From an uncultured Flavobacteriaceae bacterium (GTDB lineage: Bacteria; Bacteroidota; Bacteroidia; Flavobacteriales; Flavobacteriaceae): a stretch of DNA of 35,187 nt. The notes beneath the pieces were generated by a model, which worked only from the letters and a program-made list of their open reading frames with translations, did not search any database and was not told the origin of the DNA. The first letter of the stretch is position 1. The number at the start of each line of letters is the position of its first letter. The stretch is taken from assembly GCA_905182835.1 (NCBI GenBank), contig CAJJDI010000011.1, positions 1-35,187 of the forward strand, read 5' to 3'. Of the stretch, positions 17,376 to 26,047 are shown in pieces. The position numbers and the translations under genes are program-made.

Positions 17376-18509
17376 ATTAAAGATTTAAAACACATATTAT
17401 TATTCTTTGTTCTAGTTTATAGTATGCTTGCATATTCACAAAAAAGTGTAAGAATTGGTTATATAGATACAGATTACATACTAGAAAATATTCCTCAATA
17501 CCAAGAAATAAACCAACAGCTAAATTCTAATGTTGGTGACTGGAAAAAAGAGATTGATAAAAGAGAAAGTGCTGTTAAAAATAAAAGAGAGGTATTAAAC
17601 AAAGAAAGAATCTTACTGACTGTTGAATTAATACAAGAAAGAGAAGAGGATTTAGAATTAGAAGAAGAAGAAATATATCAATATAAACAAGATCGATTTG
17701 GTCCAAATGGAGACTTTATTTTACAGAAAAAACAATTAATACAACCGATACAGGACCAAATATTCTTGGCAATACGAGAAATAGCAAAAACTAAAAAATA
17801 CGATTTTATATTTGATAAATCAGCTGATATAGTGATGCTTTATTCAGACAAAAGGTTTGATATTAGTGAACAAATACTTAGAACAATTCTTCGATCTAAT
17901 AACCAAGACCAGGTCGAATCAAGAAGAGAAAAAAAGAAACTTGAACAAGAATCAATAATTTCTAAGTCAGATATAGAGGATCCAAGAAAAGAAGAAACAG
18001 AAAAAAAGAAGAAAAAAGCAGAGGCAAGAAGAAATGAAATTACAGCAATCAAAGAAGCTAAAAGAAATGAGTCTGAGGAGAAAAGAAAAAAATTAATTGC
18101 AGAAAAAGAAATTAAGAAAACTAAAGCGGAAGAAAAAATAAAAAAGCTTATTGCCGATAGAGAAGCTAATAAGATTAAAGTAATTGAAGAGAGAAAGAAA
18201 ATAGTTGAAGAGAGAGAGCTCAAGAAAGTTCAGATTGAAGAAAAAAGAAGAGAGTTATTAAAGAAAAAAAAAGAAATTAAGAATACCTCAGATAGCAACG
18301 CTAGAGAAAAGTTGTTACTGGACAGAGAAGAAGAAAAGATTTTAAAATCTAATAATCCTAAACAAACAATTAAAGAGATAAAAACAAACCCCACAGTTGA
18401 AGATAGAAGAAGATTACTGGAAGAAAAAAAGAAAAGAATACTGGAGGGTAGAAAAGCTAAATTAGATTATAAAAAGATCTCAAAAGATAGTACCTTTACA
18501 AAGAATTAA
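17376..18509 (+). CDS. OmpH/Skp-family periplasmic chaperone with long charged tail (AUU start)
   Basis: The mature part (SVRIGYIDTDYILENIPQ onward) is an OmpH/Skp chaperone that carries unfolded outer-membrane proteins to BamA. The first ATG (17424) lies inside the signal peptide. Sixteen codons upstream the frame reads a good signal sequence (KDLKHILLFFVLVYS), preceded only by ATC and ATT codons after the stop at 17361. I therefore place the start at ATT 17376, giving 377 residues. The core ends near ATG-numbered residue 155. The rest, about 200 residues, is Lys/Glu/Arg-rich coiled coil with imperfect repeats at 18075-18293. It lies between bamA and the second ompH. Confidence 0.85.
   Translation: MKDLKHILLFFVLVYSMLAYSQKSVRIGYIDTDYILENIPQYQEINQQLNSNVGDWKKEIDKRESAVKNKREVLNKERILLTVELIQEREEDLELEEEEIYQYKQDRFGPNGDFILQKKQLIQPIQDQIFLAIREIAKTKKYDFIFDKSADIVMLYSDKRFDISEQILRTILRSNNQDQVESRREKKKLEQESIISKSDIEDPRKEETEKKKKKAEARRNEITAIKEAKRNESEEKRKKLIAEKEIKKTKAEEKIKKLIADREANKIKVIEERKKIVEERELKKVQIEEKRRELLKKKKEIKNTSDSNAREKLLLDREEEKILKSNNPKQTIKEIKTNPTVEDRRRLLEEKKKRILEGRKAKLDYKKISKDSTFTKN
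18075..18293 (+). repeat. Coding tandem repeat in the OmpH tail
   Basis: Four imperfect units of 17-19 residues follow one another inside the first OmpH protein. Each begins EEK or EER and has the pattern EE(K/R)-x-K-x-(L/I)(I/V)-x-(E/D)-(R/K)-E. They begin EEKRKKLIAEKE, EEKIKKLIADRE, EERKKIVEEREL and EEKRRELLKKKK. The DNA is diverged, so this is an old protein-level repeat and not a recent slippage tract. It predicts a long charged helix or coiled coil. Confidence 0.7.
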
Positions 18510-18532
18510 TAAATAATAGATAAATTTTAAAC

Positions 18533-19042
18533 ATGAAAAATTTTAAAAACATATTACTTACTGCTATAATTGCTTTAAGCTCGTTAACATTCACATTTGC
18601 TCAAAGCAAAGTTGCTCACATTAATACACAAGAATTAGTTGGTTCAATGCCAGAAATGAATACCGCTAAAGCTGAATTAGAAAAATTAGCTAAAACGTAT
18701 GAATCTGACATCCAAACAATGGCTGCAGAACTTCAAAGTAAAGTAAAACAATATGATTCTGAAGCTGCTAATCAAACAGATGAAGAAAATCAACAAAGAT
18801 TACAAGAAGTTCAAGGTATGGAGCAAAGTATAAGACAATATCAACAACAAGCTCAATCTGACTTACAAAAAAAAGAATTTGATTTATTAAAGCCTATTTC
18901 AGAAAAAGCTCAAGCTGCTATTGTGAAGGTTGCGAGTGGTCAAGGATTTGATTACGTACTAGATTCTACTCAAGGACAAGGAGTTATTTTAGCTAATGGT
19001 AAAGACTTAATGGCTGACGTAAAAACTGAGTTAGGTTTCTAA
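18533..19042 (+). CDS. OmpH/Skp-family periplasmic chaperone
   Basis: This 169-residue protein is a second Skp-like chaperone. A signal peptide ends at TFAQ (about residue 24). The mature part starts KVAHINTQELVGSMPEMN, followed by a long coiled-coil arm (about 40-115) rich in Q, E and K, and closes with the body segment GFDYVLDSTQGQGVILANG. It is close to the standard Skp length, unlike its long-tailed neighbour. It is 23 bases downstream of that gene and followed by a strong terminator, so it is the last gene of the bamA unit. Confidence 0.94.
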   Translation: MKNFKNILLTAIIALSSLTFTFAQSKVAHINTQELVGSMPEMNTAKAELEKLAKTYESDIQTMAAELQSKVKQYDSEAANQTDEENQQRLQEVQGMEQSIRQYQQQAQSDLQKKEFDLLKPISEKAQAAIVKVASGQGFDYVLDSTQGQGVILANGKDLMADVKTELGF

Positions 19043-19071
19043 CAACGTTAATTCAATCAATAAAATTTAAT

Positions 19072-19106
19072 AAAAAGCTATCTTAATAAGATAGCTTTTT
19101 TATTTT
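19072..19106 (+). terminator. Intrinsic terminator after the second ompH
   Basis: A 13-bp perfect stem, AAAAAGCTATCTT (19072-19084) and AAGATAGCTTTTT (19088-19100), encloses the 3-nt loop AAT and runs into a T-rich tract (TTATTTTT). It lies 29 bases after the ompH stop and 6 bases before murI. Because of the flanking A and T tracts it could work in both directions. It should end the bamA-ompH transcript, so murI probably has weak read-through or its own start. Confidence 0.85.
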
Positions 19107-19112
19107 TACACT

Positions 19113-19892
19113 ATGGCTAATAATTATCCTATAGGTTTATTTGATTCTGGTATTGGTGGTATTTCAATTTATAATGAAATAAAAAAAACACTACCTAATG
19201 AGAGTACAATATATTTAGCAGATAATTTGAATGCACCCTATGGTAAAAAGACGAATGAGGAAATAATACACTTAAGCTTAAAAAATACACAGAAACTCAT
19301 TGATTTAAATTGTAAACTAATAGTTGTCGCTTGTAATACAGCAACAACAAATGCAATTACAATCCTTAGGGAGAACTTTGATACTCCAATAATAGGAATA
19401 GAGCCCTCTATAAAGCCAGCTATTCTAAATACAAAGACTAAAAACATCGGAATCTTAGCAACAGAAAAAACACTTTCAAGTAATTTATTTCAACAAACTA
19501 GTAATAAGTTTTCTGACGGAATAAACATTCATGAGCAAATTGGTTATGATTTAGTTAGTATTATAGAAAAAAGTGGGGTTAATGAGGAGTTATTGATAGG
19601 TAAGTTAAAAGACTACATTGAACCTATGTTAGAGAAAAATATAGACAATTTAGTTCTTGGGTGCACTCATTATTATTTTTTAATGGATATTTTAAAAAAA
19701 ATATTACCTAGTGGTGTTAGAGTCTTAGACTCCTCTAGCGCAGTATCTAAAAGAGTTAAGCAAGTATTAGAAGTTGATAACATTATGTCTAGAACAAAGG
19801 ATTGTAAAAACGAATTCTACTGCAATGGTAATGAATCAGTAATTAAAAAATTTTTGGGACAGGGTGAAAGAATAAATAAGATAATTTTTTAG
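19113..19892 (+). CDS. murI: Glutamate racemase
   Basis: This 259-residue cofactor-independent racemase makes D-glutamate for peptidoglycan. The N-terminal motif GLFDSGIGGISI carries Asp11 and Ser12. The two catalytic cysteines are Cys74 in VVACNTATTNA and Cys184 in LGCTHYYFL. Length is normal. It starts immediately after a terminator and ends with a 4-base overlap with the convergent PorP-like gene. Confidence 0.97.
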   Translation: MANNYPIGLFDSGIGGISIYNEIKKTLPNESTIYLADNLNAPYGKKTNEEIIHLSLKNTQKLIDLNCKLIVVACNTATTNAITILRENFDTPIIGIEPSIKPAILNTKTKNIGILATEKTLSSNLFQQTSNKFSDGINIHEQIGYDLVSIIEKSGVNEELLIGKLKDYIEPMLEKNIDNLVLGCTHYYFLMDILKKILPSGVRVLDSSSAVSKRVKQVLEVDNIMSRTKDCKNEFYCNGNESVIKKFLGQGERINKIIF

Positions 19893-20905
19893 TTTATACC
19901 TGGGCAGTTACAATCATATTTTTGCTTCTTACATCCAAGGTTAATTCCTAAGGTTATCTGATGATACCCGCCATTATCAAATACTATAGAATTGGATTGA
20001 TAAGAGTACGTATAAGCAAATACAAAATTCTCAAAATCAACACCTACTAAAGGAGTAATATATTGAAGGTCTTGGCTATTAACTTGACCATTTGATGATA
20101 AATATTCAGCACCTTGAAAACTTCTTCTGTAAGATAAGCCACCCCATACTTTTCCGAAATCAGTATCTCTATAAAGTTTAATATTTAAGTCTATAAAAGA
20201 TTCTTTTGTAGATTCTTTGTAGGCAAATAAAAGAGAAGGTTCATAACTCCAAGGACTACCTAAGTTTCCGAAAACATTCCCTGTTGAAAGTAAATAAGTT
20301 CTTGAATTATCATAAGCATATATCCCTAACTCGTTAGAATTAATACCCTCATTTTTCAAGAAATTTTTAAAAGTAGCATGTGCATAAAAGTCCATGTAGT
20401 GATATGAAAAGCCAAAATCTAAATTAAAATCTGTAGAACTTTGTGTTATCCCTGCTACTAAAGGATCAAAACCATCAAATAAAAATGATGACTCATCAAG
20501 TTTATACTGTATCATTCCTGCACTAATTCCAAATGACAACATGTTTAAATCAACTCTATTTCTAGAAAAAAGTAAGTGATGTGCGTATGTAAAATAGGCC
20601 CCCGTTTGTGAATGATAACCATTTTTGTCATTAAAAACGATTGCTCCAATACCTGATTTAGAATCTCCAATTCTGCCGTTAATACTAAGGGTTTGAAGGT
20701 TTGGTGATTCACTTTGATCAAGCCATTGTTTTCGACTGGTTAATCTGACTTTATTACAGTTAGCCACACCAGCCATTGACGGATGCAACAAGTAATAATT
20801 ATCGGTTAAATAATCAGAATATATCGGAAGCCCTTCTTGTGAGTTTATAAATTGCGTACTAAATATAAAAAGAACGGTATATAGTAAATGTTTTTTTAAT
20901 GTCAT
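19889..20905 (-). CDS. PorP/SprF family type IX secretion membrane protein
   Basis: This 338-residue protein matches the PorP/SprF family of outer-membrane barrel proteins linked to the type IX secretion and gliding systems. It has a signal peptide (cut near FINSQ, about residue 23). The typical family opening follows, LPIYSDYLTDNYYLLHPSMAGVANC in parts: YSDYLTDNYYLLHP and PSMAG. It ends in a terminal barrel segment and a small cysteine-containing tail (CKKQKYDCNC). SprF-like proteins usually sit beside a large secreted adhesin that carries a type B sorting domain. Here none is adjacent, so its cargo is unknown. It has a TATATTTG -7 box at 20925-20932. Confidence 0.88.
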   Translation of the reverse strand: MTLKKHLLYTVLFIFSTQFINSQEGLPIYSDYLTDNYYLLHPSMAGVANCNKVRLTSRKQWLDQSESPNLQTLSINGRIGDSKSGIGAIVFNDKNGYHSQTGAYFTYAHHLLFSRNRVDLNMLSFGISAGMIQYKLDESSFLFDGFDPLVAGITQSSTDFNLDFGFSYHYMDFYAHATFKNFLKNEGINSNELGIYAYDNSRTYLLSTGNVFGNLGSPWSYEPSLLFAYKESTKESFIDLNIKLYRDTDFGKVWGGLSYRRSFQGAEYLSSNGQVNSQDLQYITPLVGVDFENFVFAYTYSYQSNSIVFDNGGYHQITLGINLGCKKQKYDCNCPGIN

Positions 20906-20924
20906 TTTTAGAAATTAATCTGAC

Positions 20925-20932
20925 CAAATATA
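20925..20932 (-). promoter_or_regulatory. -7 box of the PorP-like gene
   Basis: TATATTTG on the minus strand matches TAnnTTTG exactly, 19 bases before the ATG. No clear -33 TTG is seen at the usual distance, so the promoter is likely moderate. Confidence 0.5.
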
Positions 20933-20989
20933 TAAATTTTTAATGAATTTATATGTTTGATCATTCTTTTATCTTCAGCGAGGATTCAT

Positions 20990-20997
20990 TATTTTTG
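20990..20997 (+). promoter_or_regulatory. -7 box of the nfu gene
   Basis: TATTTTTG on the plus strand matches TAnnTTTG exactly, 13 bases before the nfu ATG at 21011, giving a very short leader. The nearest TTTG upstream (20956-20959) is too far for a normal -33 element. Confidence 0.5.
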
Positions 20998-21010
20998 TAA
21001 AAAATTAATA

Positions 21011-21913
21011 ATGAAAAAGTATAAAGTTTCTATCAATGAAACAAGTAATAAGTTTATAGTCAAATTTGAAACAAATTTCTTCCTGACTAATCATCAAAAT
21101 TACGAATACAACAACATTGATGAGGCGTCAAAATCTCCACTAGCACAACAGCTCTTTTATTTACCCTTTGTTAAAAAAGTGTATATATCATCTAATTTCA
21201 TTGCTATTGAGAGATATAATATAATAGAGTGGAAGGAAGTACAAGATGAAGTGTCTGAACAAATAGAAAAATATTTAAATGAAGGGAATGTTATAGTCTC
21301 AGAAGTTGATAATGTTAAAAAAACAGCTATAACTGTTTATGCAGAGAGCACACCAAATCCATCTGCGATGAAATTTGTTTCTAATAAAAATCTTGTTAAT
21401 TCTTTATTTGAATACACATCAATTGATCAGACTACGAATAGCCCGTTAGCAAATGCTTTATTTCATTTTCCGTATGTAAAAAATGTATTTTTTGATAAAA
21501 ACTACATCTCAATTACAAAGTATGAATTAGCGACATGGGAAGAAATAACAATGGAATTAAGAGAGTTTATCAGATCTCATATTGAAGATGGTAAGAAAAT
21601 TGTTGAATTAGACTCAAGTGATATAATCACTAATTCTGAAGAGGAGAAAAATAAAGAATTTGAAAAACTTGATGAAACCTCTCAAGAAATTATTAATATT
21701 TTAGAAGAGTATGTTAAGCCTGCTGTAGCTGCAGATGGTGGAAATATTCAATTCAAATCCTATAACCCAGAAACTAAAAAGGTTTCCGTAATTCTTCAGG
21801 GTGCATGTAGTGGATGCCCATCTTCAACTTTCACACTTAAGAACGGAATCGAAAATATGTTGAAAGAAATGTTAGCAGGTAAAGTAGATTCTGTTGAAGC
21901 TATAAACGGTTAA
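21011..21913 (+). CDS. Nfu-type iron-sulfur cluster carrier
   Basis: This 300-residue protein delivers Fe-S clusters to apoproteins. The C-terminal NifU domain has the cluster-binding CSGC motif (C266 and C269) after PAVAADGGNIQFKSY. Two Nfu N-terminal domains precede it. The second (about residue 100 on) has the typical ESTPNPSAMKF opening. The first is related (SPLAQQLFYLPFVKKVY matches SPLANALFHFPYVKNVF) but lacks the TPNP motif. An open frame runs 18 codons further upstream with no conserved content; the ATG directly before KKYKVS is preferred. Confidence 0.94.
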   Translation: MKKYKVSINETSNKFIVKFETNFFLTNHQNYEYNNIDEASKSPLAQQLFYLPFVKKVYISSNFIAIERYNIIEWKEVQDEVSEQIEKYLNEGNVIVSEVDNVKKTAITVYAESTPNPSAMKFVSNKNLVNSLFEYTSIDQTTNSPLANALFHFPYVKNVFFDKNYISITKYELATWEEITMELREFIRSHIEDGKKIVELDSSDIITNSEEEKNKEFEKLDETSQEIINILEEYVKPAVAADGGNIQFKSYNPETKKVSVILQGACSGCPSSTFTLKNGIENMLKEMLAGKVDSVEAING

Positions 21914-21950
21914 AACATAAACTTAAATTAAGTTTTGTATTTTTAAATAA

Positions 21951-24047
21951 ATGAAAACAAACATACTATACTTTTTTTATTTTCTGTTTGTTATAACAGC
22001 ATGTGAAAACAAAGAATCCAGCGAAATGAGCAATAATTTAATTAATGAGACCAGTCCATACTTATTGCAGCATGCATATAACCCTGTAGATTGGAATCCT
22101 TGGAATTCAAAATATTTAGAAAAGGCAAAGAAAGAAAATAAGCTTGTGGTAATTAGTGTTGGTTATTCCGCATGTCATTGGTGTCATGTAATGGAAAGAG
22201 AAAGTTTTGAGGATACTGTTGTGGCAAAATTAATGAATGAAAAATATATATCTATAAAGGTGGATCGTGAAGAACGACCAGATGTGGATAATGTTTACAT
22301 GAATGCCGTACAGTTAATGACAGGTAGTGGAGGATGGCCATTGAATGTGGTAACTCTTCCAGATGGTAGACCAATTTGGGGAGGTACTTATTTTTCAAAA
22401 GATCAATGGATAAACGCATTAGATCAAATTTCAAAACTTTATGAAAAAGATCCAGGAAGACTTATTAGCTATGCAGATCAATTAGAAGAAGGGGTTAAAT
22501 CTTTAGATATTATTGAACTTAACAAATCTAAAGCCAATTTCAATTTAGATATAATGAAAGAATATTTAAATAATTGGTCAAAGAAGTTTGACTTGGAATA
22601 CGGCGGATTAGCAGGAATGCCTAAGTTTATGATGCCTAATAATTTACATTTTTTATTAAAATATTCTTATCAAACAAATAATACGGAAATTCAGGATTTT
22701 GTAAATCTCACTCTAAAGAAAATGGCATTTGGAGGTGTCTATGATCAAATTGGAGGTGGTTTCTCTAGGTATTCTGTTGATAACAAGTGGCACATTCCGC
22801 ACTTTGAAAAAATGCTTTATGATAATGCACAATTAGTTAGTTTGTATTCAGACGCATATAAAGCCACTAAGAACGAGTTATACAGAAAGGTTGTGTATAA
22901 AACAATTGACTTTGTGAATTCCGAATTAAAAGATGAAAGTGGTGGTTATTATTCTTCCTTAGATGCAGACAGTAAAACTATTAATGGGGCTTTAGAAGAG
23001 GGAGCATTCTATGTATGGACTGCAGAGGAGCTTAAGGATACATTAAAAGATGACTATACTGTATTCTCGAATTATTATAATATAAATCCTTATGGATATT
23101 GGGAAGATGACAACTATGTTTTAATAAGGAGTGAAGATGCCCAAAAGATTGCTACAATACATAATTTATCAGTATTAGAGTTAGAACAAATAATTAAAAA
23201 CTGTAACTCGAAGTTAATTAAAGTTCGAAATAAAAGAGGCAAACCAAGACTTGACGATAAAATTTTAACTTCATGGAATGGTCTAATGATAAAAGGTTTT
23301 GTTGACTCCTATAAAGCTTTTAATAAACCTGAATTTTTAAATTCTGCAATAGACAACGCAGAGTTTATAGTGAAAAATTTATATAGCGAAGATGGACAGT
23401 TATTACGTAATTATAAAAATGGAAAAAGTAATATCAATGGATATTTAGAAGATTATTCCGCGATTATTAGTGGCTTTCTTTCTTTGCACGAAGTAACACT
23501 TGATGAGAAATGGCTTAAATATTCTAAACAATTAACGGAATATGTTTACAAACATTTTTATAATGAAAAAACCAAGATGTTCTATTTTACATCTGATTTA
23601 GATGAGAAACTTTTATCAAGAACTGTGGAATTTAGGGATGATGTAATTCCATCCAGTAATTCTATAATGGCTAATAATTTATTTTTGCTTTCACATTATT
23701 TTGATAACCAAGATTACCTTGAAACTGCTATTAAAATGCTGAATAATGTATCTCCAGAGATTGACCCCTATCCTAATGGCTTTTCAAACTGGCTAGATCT
23801 TATGTTAAAAATAAGTGATTCATTTTATGAGGTTGCAATAGTTGGAGAAGATGCAGTTAGCAAGACAATAGAGATTAATAAAAGTTTTAAACCAAATAAA
23901 TTAATTATAGGAAGCTTAAATGATAGTGATCTTCCTTTGTTAAAGAATAGATATGTCAATAATGACACGTTTATATACGTATGTGTGAAAAAGGCTTGTA
24001 AACTACCTGTAAAAACCTCTGAAGAAGCTCTAGACTTACTTAATTAG
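21951..24047 (+). CDS. DUF255 thioredoxin-like lipoprotein (YyaL/SSP411 type)
   Basis: This 698-residue protein belongs to the DUF255 family with an N-terminal thioredoxin-like domain and a C-terminal six-hairpin barrel of unknown activity. The lipobox FVITAC places Cys18 for lipidation, so it is likely anchored in the periplasm or outer membrane. [17 protein letters not shown] opens the conserved part, and the redox pair is Cys75-Cys78 in [16 protein letters not shown]. Other family marks are [19 protein letters not shown] in parts ([16 protein letters not shown]), [16 protein letters not shown] and [13 protein letters not shown]. It overlaps the convergent tsaB by 8 bases. Confidence 0.92.
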   Translation: MKTNILYFFYFLFVITACENKESSEMSNNLINETSPYLLQHAYNPVDWNPWNSKYLEKAKKENKLVVISVGYSACHWCHVMERESFEDTVVAKLMNEKYISIKVDREERPDVDNVYMNAVQLMTGSGGWPLNVVTLPDGRPIWGGTYFSKDQWINALDQISKLYEKDPGRLISYADQLEEGVKSLDIIELNKSKANFNLDIMKEYLNNWSKKFDLEYGGLAGMPKFMMPNNLHFLLKYSYQTNNTEIQDFVNLTLKKMAFGGVYDQIGGGFSRYSVDNKWHIPHFEKMLYDNAQLVSLYSDAYKATKNELYRKVVYKTIDFVNSELKDESGGYYSSLDADSKTINGALEEGAFYVWTAEELKDTLKDDYTVFSNYYNINPYGYWEDDNYVLIRSEDAQKIATIHNLSVLELEQIIKNCNSKLIKVRNKRGKPRLDDKILTSWNGLMIKGFVDSYKAFNKPEFLNSAIDNAEFIVKNLYSEDGQLLRNYKNGKSNINGYLEDYSAIISGFLSLHEVTLDEKWLKYSKQLTEYVYKHFYNEKTKMFYFTSDLDEKLLSRTVEFRDDVIPSSNSIMANNLFLLSHYFDNQDYLETAIKMLNNVSPEIDPYPNGFSNWLDLMLKISDSFYEVAIVGEDAVSKTIEINKSFKPNKLIIGSLNDSDLPLLKNRYVNNDTFIYVCVKKACKLPVKTSEEALDLLN

Positions 24048-24714
24048 TCTTTAATTTGTTCCCGATAAACTCTTTTAAGTAAAAAGGTTCGAAATCTGCT
24101 GTATTTTCAAAATCGTTTGACATGAATTTCTCATAAGCTAGCTTTCCAACTTGTATAGAAGAAGGGAGTTTGTCATCAATAAAAAAAGCATTAGGATTAT
24201 CTATAATACTTTTTGTTTTATCATTAGAGTTTCCTAAAAAATAGACCTTGCTTTTTTTTAAATAATCTTCAAAAGAATTTTTAGATAAAATTTCAGCCTT
24301 AGTCTCTCTAATTTTTATAAAATTATTATCATATACAGAGGAATAAACTTCCATTCTTCTTGCATCAATTAATGGTATTATAAATCCATCAGAAATTTCA
24401 ATTTGATGTGCAAATGCATCGAGTGTATCTATAGAAATTAAAGGAATTCCAAGGGCAAAGCACAAACCTTTAGCAGACGAAACACCTATTCGAAGGCCAG
24501 TATAAGAACCAGGCCCTTTACTTACACTAATAGCAGAAAGATCTTTGGGAGGTACATTAGATTTTTCTAATAACTCATTAATAAAAACATGTAATCTTTT
24601 TGAATGAGAATAATTTTCATCATTCTCCTCCATGACCATAATTCGTTCTGATCCTTTAAATAAGGAAACAGAGCAGTTTGTTGTAGAGGTTTCTATGTTT
24701 AATATATAATTCAA
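24040..24714 (-). CDS. tsaB: TsaB, tRNA t6A-synthesis subunit
   Basis: This 224-residue protein is the non-catalytic partner of TsaD in making threonylcarbamoyladenosine at A37 of tRNAs reading ANN codons. It has the ASKHA-type opening [17 protein letters not shown] and the [19 protein letters not shown] segment. The start is TTG, 7 bases after the TolC-family stop, since no ATG is available before the conserved N terminus. It is the last gene of the export operon by position, but this is probably only proximity. Confidence 0.95.
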   Translation of the reverse strand: MNYILNIETSTTNCSVSLFKGSERIMVMEENDENYSHSKRLHVFINELLEKSNVPPKDLSAISVSKGPGSYTGLRIGVSSAKGLCFALGIPLISIDTLDAFAHQIEISDGFIIPLIDARRMEVYSSVYDNNFIKIRETKAEILSKNSFEDYLKKSKVYFLGNSNDKTKSIIDNPNAFFIDDKLPSSIQVGKLAYEKFMSNDFENTADFEPFYLKEFIGNKLKTN

Positions 24715-24721
24715 CGTTCAG

Positions 24722-26029
24722 TTATTTACCCATATAAAAATCTAAAACCTTGGTTTTAAAAATAAAATCATACTTCGAATTAATAAGCGATGATTCAGCG
24801 TTCAACAATCTAATTCTCACTTGCTCTAAATCAATAGTATTAATTGTACCTAACTGATATCTTTGCTGTGAGTTTTCAAAAGCCAGCTCTTGTGATTGCA
24901 ATGATTTTTTGGCAGCTTGATAAGACTTAAGTGCTGCTTTTGCATCTGTAAATGCTCTTTGAACTGTAGCCTCAACATTTAGCTGAGCTTGAATTAATCC
25001 TAAATCAGAATTATCTTCTTGAATTTTTGATTTAGCTACATTAGTTTTTATTTGATTCCTAGAAAAAATAGGAACACTGATATTCATGTTAAGACTATGC
25101 CCTTTATTATCATTGATTTGTTGAAAAAAAGAGTTACTTGAAGATAAATTTGAAAAATTTGCACTTGCATTAAAACCGTAACCAAATGAAACACTTGGTA
25201 GATAAGAACTTTCAGAAATTTTAGTACTAAATTTAGCTAAGTCAATATTATTATTAGCAACCTTTATTTCATTTCTATTTTCTAAAGCATAATTGATAAT
25301 AGGTTTAATATCTGTATATAAAAGACTCTCAGAAGGGGCTTCAACGTCAATTGCAACGACATTAAAACCTTCTAATGGAATTTGCAACAACTGAGTTAAA
25401 TTCAATAATGCAAGTCTATAGTTATTTTGAGCAGTTGTTAAGTTTTGTTCATCTAGACTAAGAGTAGCTTCAGCATCAATAATGTTTGCTTGTGGTTGGA
25501 CTCCTGCGTTAACTAAACTTTCCACCTGTTTTAATTGCTTGTATGAGAACTCGTACTGAGATTTAGCTAGAGCTAGGTTTTCTTTATTAAACAATATATT
25601 TAAATAATAATTAGCAACATTAAGAGAAACATCATCCTTAATCTTGTTTAACTCATTTTCACTTCTTTCTAAAGCTATTTTAGATTGTTTTAGAATATTT
25701 AGGTTTCTAAAACCGTTAAAAACAGTTTGAGATAAATTTAACCCCAAACTAGAAGAATTAAACCTTCTATCTGCAAAGCTTCCTGGGTATAGCTCAACAG
25801 TACCTAAACTCATTGACTGATTTAAGTTAGAACTAAGCGATGGTAAAAAATTCCCCTTAGATGCAATTATATCTTGATCATTGGAAAGAATTGTATTTTG
25901 AGCCTGTAAAATGGAAATGTTATTTTCTAATGCGTAATCAACGCACTCTTGCAGATCCCAAAACTTTTCTTGACTTATAGAAGTTGTAATAGATAATACA
26001 CTTACTACTATTATATATATATATTTCAT
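24722..26029 (-). CDS. TolC-family outer-membrane efflux channel
   Basis: This 435-residue protein has a signal peptide (cut near ISQE, about residue 19) and two repeats of the TolC fold: LQECVDYALENNISILQAQNTI then a matching C-terminal half (AYLxxx helix, LRLL at YQLGTINTIDLEQ). It forms the trimeric outer-membrane duct that pairs with the HlyD/MacA-type adaptor coded 18 bases upstream. Length fits the OEP family. The exporter context suggests it serves the ABC permeases of this operon. Confidence 0.93.
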   Translation of the reverse strand: MKYIYIIVVSVLSITTSISQEKFWDLQECVDYALENNISILQAQNTILSNDQDIIASKGNFLPSLSSNLNQSMSLGTVELYPGSFADRRFNSSSLGLNLSQTVFNGFRNLNILKQSKIALERSENELNKIKDDVSLNVANYYLNILFNKENLALAKSQYEFSYKQLKQVESLVNAGVQPQANIIDAEATLSLDEQNLTTAQNNYRLALLNLTQLLQIPLEGFNVVAIDVEAPSESLLYTDIKPIINYALENRNEIKVANNNIDLAKFSTKISESSYLPSVSFGYGFNASANFSNLSSSNSFFQQINDNKGHSLNMNISVPIFSRNQIKTNVAKSKIQEDNSDLGLIQAQLNVEATVQRAFTDAKAALKSYQAAKKSLQSQELAFENSQQRYQLGTINTIDLEQVRIRLLNAESSLINSKYDFIFKTKVLDFYMGK

Positions 26030-26047
26030 AATCTTTATTAATTAATA

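Noticed and set aside
17840-18223. A 127-codon Ser/Phe/Leu-rich frame antisense to the OmpH tail
   Set aside because: It is the mirror of the Lys/Glu-rich repeat (AAA/GAA read backwards as TTT/TTC), which explains its hydrophobic look.
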